From Bactericera cockerelli (taxonomy: Eukaryota > Arthropoda > Insecta > Hemiptera > Triozidae), in contig CM044958.1 in assembly GCA_024516035.1 (NCBI GenBank), forward strand, positions 28,551,755 to 28,615,754: 64,000 nt of DNA. The letters are read 5' to 3'. Below are positions 55,043 through 64,000 of this stretch, in pieces (positions within the stretch are counted from its first letter, which is position 1; each line of letters starts with the position of its first letter). The notes below the pieces were generated by a model. It searched no databases. It saw only the letters and a program-made list of their open reading frames with translations, and was not told where the DNA came from. Made by a program: the position numbers and the translations under genes.

Positions 55043-57222
55043 GCTAGAAGCCCGCCGATTGAAACTGAGGTTGACCGCTACGCAGCGTTCGTGTAGCATC
55101 CTCTCAAAGTTCCATTATTCGCGGAATGGGGCTTTCCCACATTTTTTACAAACCAATTATTCTTATGGTTTAGAACACGCTGATTCTATTGGTGACATCC
55201 ATTTTCAATTAGGAATCGCAATCATTGAGAAAATTTCATTTGAAAATTGGAAAATTTGAAACACCCTAATTTTCGCGGGCAGCCATTTTTGTTTTGATGA
55301 CGTCAAAAGTATGTAAACAAATTTTTTGGAGTTTTGAAATACTACAGTTTCCATAGGTTTCTCATAGGTATCACTTCAATGAAATTGATTTTTTAAGCCT
55401 TCAGTGAATGAAAAACAGTATTTAATTTGTTATAAGTACTATCCTTGATACTATAGCTGACTATTACAAGAATTGATTGTGGAACACGTTGTGAAAACAA
55501 TGTGGAACACGTCGATTGAAAACGCGGTATTCTCTCTAGACTCCTCAAGTCTAGCTTGCCGATACTACAGTCGCGACCTTGGTAATGTCTATTTTCTGTT
55601 TTCGTTCTGTGAGAATTCGTGATTCGCGAAGGGTTCAAGAGTCTATCATATACTGTCTGTCAAAACTGGTTGCTACGATCGAGTTAGGATGCTGGCTGGG
55701 CCTTTGAACACTTTGCAAATTCACGTTTCACTTTCACAGAAGACTGATGATGTTGTTACTTATTATTAACACTCCCAATCTCAAAATAGCCACGTGTATA
55801 CAATGCGAATCAATCCCGAAGAAGCATTGTGTCCGTAATTGTTTTAAAATGAAAAAATGCAATACCCAATACGAAGAAGATTTACATTAGCGTCATATTC
55901 GATAGTCGGACGTAAAAAAACAATATAAAGATTCCTTTAATAAAATCTCTAGCCTATACCTACGTATATAAATGGCACAGAACTTCTCATTTTTACATAA
56001 CACAATAACCTTGTATAGTTCGCAATCCACTTACACACTAAAGTTATCCTTCTCAGATTAATTACCACTAAATCGTGGGGCTTGTAATTACCAATGATGA
56101 ATTTTAAAATAAAGAATAAACCAAAGCCTTCACCGATTTTTGTCCTAACCACGCTGGACGTTTCTTAACCAAAGCGAGCGATTGGACGGCTGGCTGCACT
56201 TGAATTTGGTTTGCTAAATACGTCTGCAGCACGCGTGAAATACACGCGTAAATTGAAGAAATTGGCCATTGTAAAAGTCCTTACTGCAGGTAAATTTCCA
56301 CTGACAGCCTTTGCAATACCGTCATCTACTGATATTTTATACATTGTTAGTTAACATTAAAGTTTAAAATACTATATTAGAGCTAAAATTCACAAATTTA
56401 TTACAGTTTTAAATCGACTCTTCACATTCAACTCTAATGTAATTCTACACACAAAATTCGAAGTAGCGTTTCAAAATTGTTTGTTTACATACTTTTGACG
56501 TCACAGCGTAGGCGACCAATCAGATTGCGTTATTTCAAGGGAGACCTTTGGAGAGCCTTTTCATCCCTAAGGAATGACTTTTTTAATTTTTGGACATCAA
56601 AATCGTGTTCCTCGGGTCTTTTTACATTAGAATCAATCATTTGCTCGAAAAAAATAGTCATTTGGGAAAGCCCCATTACTATTAATTTTTCAGTCTAAAT
56701 GTTGTGTTTCGTTAGCCAGCTAGGATAGCTTGGGTGAGGGGCTTAGGTTAGGTTGAAATTAGTGCAGGGTTAGACCGGGTCGCCGCGCGACCCGGCCTAA
56801 CCACCTGCACTAATTTCAACCTAACCTAAGCCCCTCACCCAACCATCCTACCCAACAAACTGAAGTCAGTGATCTATCGTGCAATTTCACCTCGTTAACT
56901 TTACCTAACCCTACCTTTGCCCATTAAGTCTCATAAAAATAATTATTATTTTAGTTTAAAAATTATAATAATAATAAAAGAAAAAATCATTAATAAAAAA
57001 AATGTTACATCAGTTTAAAAAATTAAAAAAAAAAAAAATTGACGAGAGCATGATTTGAAATTATACCCTCAACACGCGCGTCTCAAGCGACATGCTTATA
57101 CCGCATCGCTACCCAACAGTTGAGAACGAATGTCAAAATAAGTATTACATAAGCATGAGCAAAAATGCTACACGAACGCTGCGTAGCGATCAACCTCAGT
57201 TTCAATCAGCGGGCTTCTAGAC
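55043..57222. mobile_element. Long terminal-inverted-repeat element, about 2.2 kb
   Basis: Left arm blocks reappear in reverse order and orientation on the right: CTAGAAGCCCGC through CGTTCGTGTAGCAT (55046-55096 versus 57168-57218, about two mismatches in 48), GGAATGGGGCTTTCCCA (55121 versus TGGGAAAGCCCCATT at 56662), and GACGTCAAAAGTATGTAAAC (55298 versus 56484-56503). The left arm spans about 280 bases, the right about 740 because of an internal hairpin. No transposase frame was found between them. The right end also has a duplicated AATCAGCGGGCTTCTAGACA unit. It lies between POLRMT and COX15. Confidence 0.72.
56731..56841. repeat. Large near-perfect hairpin, arms about 50 bp
   Basis: TGGGTGAGGGGCTTAGGTTA through CCGGGTCG pairs with CGACCCGG through TAACCTAAGCCCCTCACCCA, with a few mismatches and a 5-base loop (CCGCG). 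Weaker pairing extends outward by about 15 bases. It sits in the right arm of the long-inverted-repeat element. Confidence 0.9.
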
Positions 57223-57271
57223 ACTTCGTAGAAAAGGCCAATCAGCGGGCTTCTAGACACTTCGTTTAAAA

Positions 57272-57985
57272 AATGAGTATTTCACAGCCTTTATACTTCG
57301 TAGCCATATGAAACAGGAGCTACTGTAGACGCTTGTGGTCTGTGCTATAGCCTGGCCATTCCGTAGGTATACCTCGTAGGTTAACCATTTGGTTTACGAC
57401 CCCATTCTAAGATGCATAATAAAAAATTTAATCCAAGCAGACTGTCCAAAATACCGGTAAATTGGTGCCGGTTTCCAAAAAGTTCAAGAATTTCAAGATA
57501 TCAAAAAAATAATCGTGGTAAACCACTATAATCTTAGGAAATAATGTTCTCTAATTTTTGTATCTTTAACCAATCCAAAGGAAACCCCTTTGCGGCCGAT
57601 TTTTGCAGCCCTCTCGCTTGTACCGTTCTCGAGATATTATCTCGTTTGTAGACAGACGAACCGTCAGTCGCACGGACCAATGGCCGAAAACACCTTTGTT
57701 TGAATCAGTGGTGAAACACTCGCTTGCCATACACGGAAAGTTCCGTACTCGAACGCCTGCACCGACAAAAATTTGTATTCAAAATTTGGATGTTTGTAAG
57801 GGATATACCTTCCGGTGCGCTCGTGATGACCCAGCATCTAAATGTAAGAAGTATTGTGTCACTTCTCGCCCATCAGAGGGAGGCATACTACGTGATGGGC
57901 AGGCTACAACACAGACTACAAGCGTCCACAGTAGCTCCTGTTTCATGGCTACGAAATAAAAAAGTCTGTGAAACACTCATCGTTA
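57272..57985. repeat. SINE family A pieces around a reverse repeat R fragment
   Basis: 57272-57360: reverse tail of SINE A (GAAACAGGAGCTACTGTAGA). 57384-57700: reverse repeat R (AAAATACCGGTAAATTGG, GTTCTCGAGATAT). 57702-57985: plus-strand SINE A with a degraded head, CCTTCCGGTGCGCTCGTGAT and an A tail. Confidence 0.7.
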
Positions 57986-58516
57986 AAAAAAAAATCGTGA
58001 AATTTGGTTACAATAAAGCAATCAGAGTGTGTTGTTAAGTAGTTGTAACAGAGATTTGATTGATTTGAGGATTATAAGAGTGAGAAATAATTCTGGAACG
58101 AGGCCCTAGAAACCTAGATTCCATTTTTAATACAAAACGCCACGGACGCGCCGGACGGTTGCATATCGAAAGTTTTACGACCTCAAGCCAATGTAATAGC
58201 GCGTTTTTGTCCTACTTCACGGACTTGAAATATATTACACGGCAACACTGATCAGTAAACCCAGAAAGTACTGAGCGCCAAATTTGAATTTTTATATACA
58301 TAATAATACTGATAATCATAGATATTATTTTAGAATTTTGAAATTTAGATTGAAATTGGAGTTGCATTTTTTACTGTGTAGTTTTTGACTTTTCAATATC
58401 TATAGTCATTGAAATTCAAGACAGCGTAGCACATGAGCTGACAGTCATAAAGCAGCACTATACTACAGCACATAAGTATTGTTCAAGGATTGTTCATTGA
58501 CAATTGAATTTAGAAA
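57986..58516 (+). promoter_or_regulatory. COX15 upstream region
   Basis: A GC-richer patch at 58138-58170 (CCACGGACGCGCCGGACGG) is the most promoter-like part between POLRMT and COX15. No TATA box or defined initiator could be assigned. Confidence 0.3.
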
Positions 58517-61500
58517 ATGTTTCCTAATATCCTGAGACAGGGCACTGGCAAAAGCTTTCAATTTTATGCAAATGTACTAAAATATAGTAATACTATGTAC
58601 AAGAATCCTCAATCAAAGAAGATACCTTTTGGTTTAATTGTAAGTAATCTTCCAAATATTTAGTTATATAAATATTACATAACTGTTTCATCAGACGATG
58701 AAAAAATAGAATCACAAGAGCAACTGTCCCATGTACACCTATGAGAACTCAAAATGTCAGTTTACTCGTTTTTAAAATAATGATTCTTATTTTCTCTTTT
58801 AGAGCACCCGGTGGTCCAGTAATGTTGCTACTCCCATTACACAAAATATTTCCAAATCACTGGAGATACCCTCAAGAGCTACTGGATACTGGTTGCTGGG
58901 CTGTAGTGGAATGGTATTTGGAGCAGTGGTTCTAGGTGGTGTCACTAGACTGACTGAATCTGGTTTGTCTATGGTCACATGGAAACTATTTGGAGAAAAG
59001 CTACCACAAACTTCTGCTGAGTGGATTGAAGAGTTTAACCGCTACAAAGAGTTTCCTGAATTTAAAATGTGAATAAATTTCTTATATTTTTAGTAAGGCA
59101 GCTACTTTAGTGCAAGTGTGAATTAAAATATACATCACTATATGTAGGTACCTACTAAAAAGCTAGAGTTAGTTAGATTATTGAATTAATTGCATTTTCC
59201 GGTAGACAATATAGTATTTGAAGAAAAAAATCTAATACAATGAAGAAAAAGATTTCAGTTGTGAATGTGCAGAGTAGAAAATGTTACAGCCATTCTTCAA
59301 AAAGCTATATAGGGTGTCTCTTTTAAAAAAACCAGCATGATTACTTGGAAACTATTCATACTACAAACAAATATTCTGACCAAATCTTTCTTTTAAATTA
59401 AAGTTGAAACTGATGGTGATATTGATTTTTTTCTTAAGGTTGCCCTTCTAGGTTAGATTGAGGTCAACTTCAGATTTAAACCACTTCACATGATACTTAG
59501 GGGCTGAATTTTTTTTTCTTTATGACATAAAAAATCATGGCCTAGCTCCCTTACTGTTATAGGAAAATAATTTGAAATATTTTGAACATTAATTTTGACA
59601 GGAAAAACAGTGACATAACACTGGAAGATTTCAAGAGGATATGGTGGATGGAGTACTTGCATCGAATGTGGGGTCGTTGTATAGGGGCTGCATTCTTTAT
59701 TCCTGCCTCAATATTCTGGTACAAAGGCTACTTCAGTTCCGCAATGAAAAAGCGAGTGGGTGTGTTTGGATTGCTCATAGGATGTCAGGTAAACTTGAAA
59801 CCTGAAGTGATTATTGATCTCTTCTCACAATTTTCTTCTTCTTTCACTTTGCCTTTTCCCAAACCTACTTGAGGTTATCATTGTTTAACCTCATGGTTGA
59901 GGCTAGTTGGTTGTGGCACATTTTTACTTGGGATGCCTAACACTAATGATTCTATTGGGATGGGAGTTTTAACCTCCATTCACAGGGAATATTACCAGAT
60001 ACCCTCATCAACCTCACCTAGCCTGGGTAGGACCGGAAATGCCAGCATCACGTGTTCAGAGGGAACAGAATTTTCTGTGTGAAAAGTCTGCTCTAACTGG
60101 GAGTTGAACTCAGGATCTCTGGACTACAGGACAGGATCGGAATATTACTCTTTAATAATGCATGAGATAAGATATCCTACTAACAGTAACAGAGTATACA
60201 TACAGGAGACTTGGAGTCATGTTCACTAGAAATAATTTCATTCCTGTTTGAAAATGGAAAAAACACATTTCTTTCTTTTCAGCTGCAGTTTTTTTAGATG
60301 ATATTTTTTTTATGAAGGGTGGCCCACAAGTTGTGTTTTTTGGTATTCACTTTCGATTTTCAAATTAGAACCTTCATTTTTTGTTTTAAATTTTTACATA
60401 CTTTTGAATATTCACAAGTTGCATTCCAATAAGTCTTATAAAGAGTCAGCATTCAGGGCCCAAATTGTAAAATTGACTATCTCAACCAAAAGTACAAGTG
60501 TGACATATAAAATTGCATTTTTTCCCATGTTAATAAAATTGGTTTTTGTATTTGCCTTCAAACAACCATGTTTTCAAAATCACTTGTATTTACAAAAGTG
60601 CTCAACCAATTCTCTTCAAATTTGTTTGAAACTATAGAATACTATTTTTCTTACATTCTTGATTCTACAAAAAAAAATCTGTATCGGCAAGTTGTGTTTA
60701 CCTTATTTTTAGATTTTTTTGTCCAAAATTTCTGATTTCCTTAAATTTCAAAGCTCAATCATTATTAATTAATATTTTTTATTTATATAAATACACTATG
60801 TAAAGCGCTAATACACATACATACAAAATCTCATCAAAATGAGATGTACCATTTATGAGATATAACCATTTAAGGTAAAAGTTAGAGGTCAGACAATGCA
60901 TGGTCTCTATCTCCAAGAACCACTAATGAGAAGTTGATGAATTTAAAATGTGACGTACGTCTACAGTATGTCTCCTATATGTGAACAAATTTTTTTGAAA
61001 ATTTTTTTCCTATTGAAAAATAGTTTAGGTATTCCTAAACTGATGTACTTATTACGGACTTTACCATGTTGGAATTGCACTGCACTATTGGATGATATGT
61101 CACTCCTTATCAAATTGTCTCTTGAAGAAATTCTAAATGTCACTCTTGATGGAAAAAAATTAATTCAAGCAACACTTCCAATTCGTAATGGTGGTTTAGG
61201 AATAAGGAACCTCATAGATATTGCCTTACCTGCATTCCTAGCCTCTTGTTTTGCTTCCAAAACCAATGTCTCCATCATATTAAATATACCTGTTGACACT
61301 TTGATTTTGGAGCACGAACTGGAAGCTATGAATAATTGGGAATTATTACACAACACCATTCCATCTGAAAAGATGTCTCAAAAACAATGGGATGACATAG
61401 TTGTGCAAAATATCATTGAGACTAAAAGAATTTCAACCTAGATATAGACAAGGCAAGATTTTTAGCCCTGCAGAAAAAAGAATCAAATGCCTGGCTCCAT

Positions 61501-63216
61501 GCCATTCCATCAAAAACCATCGGAACTATGCTGGAAGATAACATCTTAAGAATCAGCATTGGATTGCGGCTAGGTTCTAACCTCTGTCGAGAATATACCT
61601 GTGTTTGCGGTGAGAAAGTAACCACGCTGGGCCTACACTCTCTCTCATGTAGAAAAAGTGCTGGCAGATTCTTCCGCCACAGTGAATTAAATGATATAAT
61701 ACAAAGAACATTGTCATCAATTAAAATTCCGACAGCCCTGGAACCATCTGGATTGTCAAGAAACGACGGAAAACGACCAGATGGAGTCACATTAGTTCCC
61801 TGGTCCGTGGATCAAGTCTAGTGTGGGATGCGACATGTGTCGATACCTTTGCCTCCACTTACATAGCAAAAACATCAAGAGAGGCAGGGGCAGCAGCTGA
61901 AACAGCTTCAAGATTGAAACATGCGAAATACATTGAAATCAAAGAGAGAGAGGCTACATATTCCAACCTGTTGCTGTGGAAACCATGGGTGCTTGGAGCG
62001 TCGAATCTAAAAAATGGTTAGACCATTTGGGAAAGAAATTGATTGGAATTACGGGTGATCCCCGTTCCAATCATTTTCTTTACCAAAAAATTGGTCTGGC
62101 CATTCAAAGAGGAAATGCTGCTTGCATCCTCGGTTCCCTTCCAGAAGGACGGTCCCTGGGACAAGTTTTTTATATTTAATAAAAATAAATATATAAAAAA
62201 GTATTTAAAAAAAAAAAAAAAAAAAAAAAAATTTGAAATCTGTTCAGTGGTTTCTGAGATATGCGCGTTACAAGGAATGTTAGAAATTTATTGGATTAGA
62301 AACTTATTAGAAATTTATTGGAAGTAATAGTGAGTTACATCCTTTATAGAGTTAATGCACTTAATTGCTTTTGAAGTTTTAAAAGAGTAATAAACGAGGT
62401 GTTAACAATTGATTCCTATCTCCCTTATCCCAAAATTTAATTGTAAATATTTTCTATGGTACATTCCTAACTGCATTTACAATTTCCTGCAATCAAGGAT
62501 GGTGTGAAAGAGAATGCCAAATGCCTTATGACCAGATGACCACCCTTGATCAGGCTTCGTTTATTATTATTGTAAATTGTAATGCATAGGTATGTTTAAA
62601 GCATGATCTAGATCAGGGGTCGGCAATTAAATCCTGTTAGGGTCCGGATTAACATGAAAAAAACCTCCGCGGTCCGGATTAATAAGAACTTACATTAACA
62701 TCATTAATAACATCAGTCTTTTGGAACTTTCTTCCACCAAAACTTTCTGTCGATACTGTCTCTTTGCACATTTTTAAGGACTCATTCTTCTTGCAAATCA
62801 CTTTTTTTAAGAAAGAGAAAAAATTATTTTTTTTCGAACCTAAAATTTTGTTCATGGGCCGGACAAATGAGGTCGCTGCTAATTGCCGACCGAGGATCTA
62901 GATTGTTGAATAAAATAAATACTGAGCACAACTTGACTTGTTCCCCAGGGCTCCTGGGCTGGTACATGGTGCAGTCAGGGCTGGAGCAGGACCGGTTTCA
63001 GAGCCAGAGTGACGTCCCCCGGTGTCCAGTACCGCCTGGCCTCTCACCTGTCCATGGCTTTCCTCCTGTATTCCGGCCTGCTCTGGACGGCTCTAGACTA
63101 TCTGCTCCCTGCCGGCCAACACTCTAATCTCTCTGAGGTCAATCGCGCGGGGATCTTGAAGTTGAAGCGCTTTACCCACATGAGCAAGTTATTCATCTTT
63201 CTCACTGCTGTGTCTG
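58517..63216 (+). CDS. COX15: COX15, haem A synthase (5' part; 3' end beyond window)
   Basis: Inner mitochondrial membrane enzyme that oxidises haem O to haem A for cytochrome c oxidase. Exons seen: 58517-58639, 58803-59068, 59602-59788 and 62949-63216, the last ending at a GTGAGT donor; the remaining ~200 residues must lie past 64000. The N-terminus is basic with few acids, suiting import. Conserved blocks: [20 protein letters not shown] with [11 protein letters not shown] (TM1 and loop), [16 protein letters not shown] with haem ligand H150, then [33 protein letters not shown] and [16 protein letters not shown]. Exon 4 does not read through: relative to family and phase it lacks one base at its start and two near 63020, each in a G or C run. 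Net loss is three, so the final frame agrees with the donor. Intron 3 (3.2 kb) holds SINE, LINE and hAT insertions. Confidence 0.93.
59890..60140 (-). mobile_element. SINE family D, diverged copy
   Basis: Reverse body (CACCTAGCCTGGGTAGGACC, AGAGGGAACAGAATTTTCTG) and B-box region GGGAGTTGAACTCAGGATCT. The tRNA head end is degraded. COX15 intron 3. Confidence 0.65.
60310..62290 (+). repeat. Repeat R1 copy split by a LINE insertion
   Basis: R1 text runs from about 60310 to 60990 (ATACAAAATCTCATCAAAAT, TATGAGATATAACCATTTA), stops, and resumes at 62232 with TTTGAAATCTGTTCAGTGGT and GAGATATGCGCGTTACAAGG, as in the uninterrupted 36720-37020 copy. Confidence 0.68.
60995..62231 (+). pseudogene. 5'-truncated, frameshifted LINE (3' part of ORF2) with poly(A) tail
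   Basis: Successive frames (60995-61441, 61440-61820, 61821-62021, 61976-62179) read RNGGLGIRN, then [17 protein letters not shown] (Cys-Cys-His-Cys knuckle), [44 protein letters not shown] and [20 protein letters not shown]. This ordering is found at the C-terminus of certain non-LTR reverse transcriptases. Reverse transcriptase motifs are lost. An A-run at 62207-62231 ends the insert inside the R1 repeat. Confidence 0.75.
62614..62895. mobile_element. hAT MITE with perfect 8-bp target duplication
   Basis: ATCTAGAT at 62606-62613 and 62896-62903 flanks 282 bases. The left end CAGGGGTCGGCAATTA is typical of hAT; the right end, reversed, CCTCGGTCGGCAATTA, matches after two or three changes. 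It lies 53 bases from the COX15 exon 4 acceptor. Confidence 0.88.
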
Positions 63217-63239
63217 GTGAGTAAGCAATCCCATCACGG

Positions 63240-63995
63240 TCTACGTTCTGGGGACTAACAGAGAACCAGTGTTCGCAGAGGACTTAAAGAACAGACTAGC
63301 ACCTAAGCAGCTAGTTGCAGTTTCTATGAGTTTCATGGCTTATAAGAAAGTAATGTCCCTGATGTTATGCATAGAATATGGTTAGACGAACAACTTGAAA
63401 TAAAGTTGGCTGGGTTCATCACTCACCTCAGCTGTAGCCAATGCTACAAAAACAACACTGTGTCATAGCGACAGAATATGTTTTGTTATCGATTTTTATT
63501 AAAATGAAAATGAGTACATTCATGTGTTAACTGATTGTAATATAAAGAAGCTACCGATGGATCGGGGTCGGATCCCACCCAAATCCCAACATGGATTTTT
63601 CCTCATATTTTGAGTATGTGGCAACTGTGACCACATAATAAAAAAACTCGATGAGTGGTAAAAAATGTGTTCAGCATTAACCTCGCCTGGTCGTTAAGCT
63701 ATAGAGTATTGTTAAGTTAGTTAAAGTAAAGTTTGATTTATTTCTGGTGAAGCACAAGGCCCTTCAAAATTTTTGTTTGTAGTGCAGAATTACTAAGAGC
63801 CTCGTTTACTTTTCCAATTATTAGGCTGGTAATGCCCCTTCTGTATTGGTCGTAATTTATACACCTACTATTTTTCCTCACGAGGTATGAGTGAAACACA
63901 TTCGAGTTACAGAGTTGAAAAGTTTCTTCACAGTTGGGATTCGAACCCAGGTCACTGTGTGTGCAAGCCTGCTGGACACCACTCGTCTACGGTAA
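63240..63995. repeat. COX15 intron 4: three repeat copies
   Basis: 63290-63480 is a relative of 27858-28105 (GGCTTATAAGAAAGTAATGT, TTGAAATAAAGTTGGCTGG). 63590-63715 is a SINE family C tail (CAGCATTAACCTCGCCTGGT). 63725-63995 is SINE family B reversed, with GGGATTCGAACCCAGGTCAC (B-box) and GTGTGCAAGCC near its head. Confidence 0.7.
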
Positions 63996-64000
63996 ATTCT

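Noticed and set aside
62867..63127. 86-codon ORF in the COX15 region
   Set aside because: It mixes intron, the first part of COX15 exon 4 and then out-of-frame sequence after the apparent base losses.

Overview
This is a eukaryotic nuclear window, most likely from an insect. The evidence is: five intron-containing or intronless animal genes with GT-AG splicing; animal-type tRNA genes, including an initiator tRNA-Met; AT-rich introns packed with mobile elements; and protein sequences that align to animal HHAT, HEXIM, POLRMT and COX15. I cannot name the species. Residue matches to families come from my knowledge of those families, not from a search.

Layout. 1-2.2 kb: a broken transposon-like coding relic split by a PIF/Harbinger-type MITE. 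2.25-7.58 kb (+): TatD-like nuclease, six exons, with a promoter-like block inside intron 4. 7.6-10.5 kb: hAT element, 5S-derived SINE and other repeats. 10.5-17.9 kb (-): hedgehog acyltransferase (HHAT/rasp), eight coding exons. 19.5-23.3 kb: three tRNA genes (iMet, Leu-TAA, Ile-AAT) among SINEs and Helitrons. 24.6-25.6 kb (+): intronless HEXIM, the P-TEFb inhibitor. 25.7-31.9 kb: nested transposons, including a pogo-like element with a recognisable empty site elsewhere in the window. 31.9-54.5 kb (-): mitochondrial RNA polymerase (POLRMT), 23 coding exons whose lengths and phases join into one 1227-codon frame. 54.5-58.5 kb: a 2.2 kb long-inverted-repeat element and a large hairpin between two divergent genes. 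58.5 kb to the window end (+): COX15 (haem A synthase), 3' end outside the window.

The genes are mostly unrelated. POLRMT and COX15, divergent neighbours, both serve mitochondrial respiration (transcription of mtDNA and haem A synthesis); shared regulation is possible but the 4 kb between them is mostly mobile DNA.

The most unusual structures are: two separate minisatellites in POLRMT, each grown from an exon edge and carrying multiple copies of a splice site; SINE families with different Pol III heads (tRNA and 5S rRNA) that share one central body; TTAA-flanked MITEs carrying ACCGGT palindromes; and three apparent one-base losses in G/C runs of one COX15 exon.
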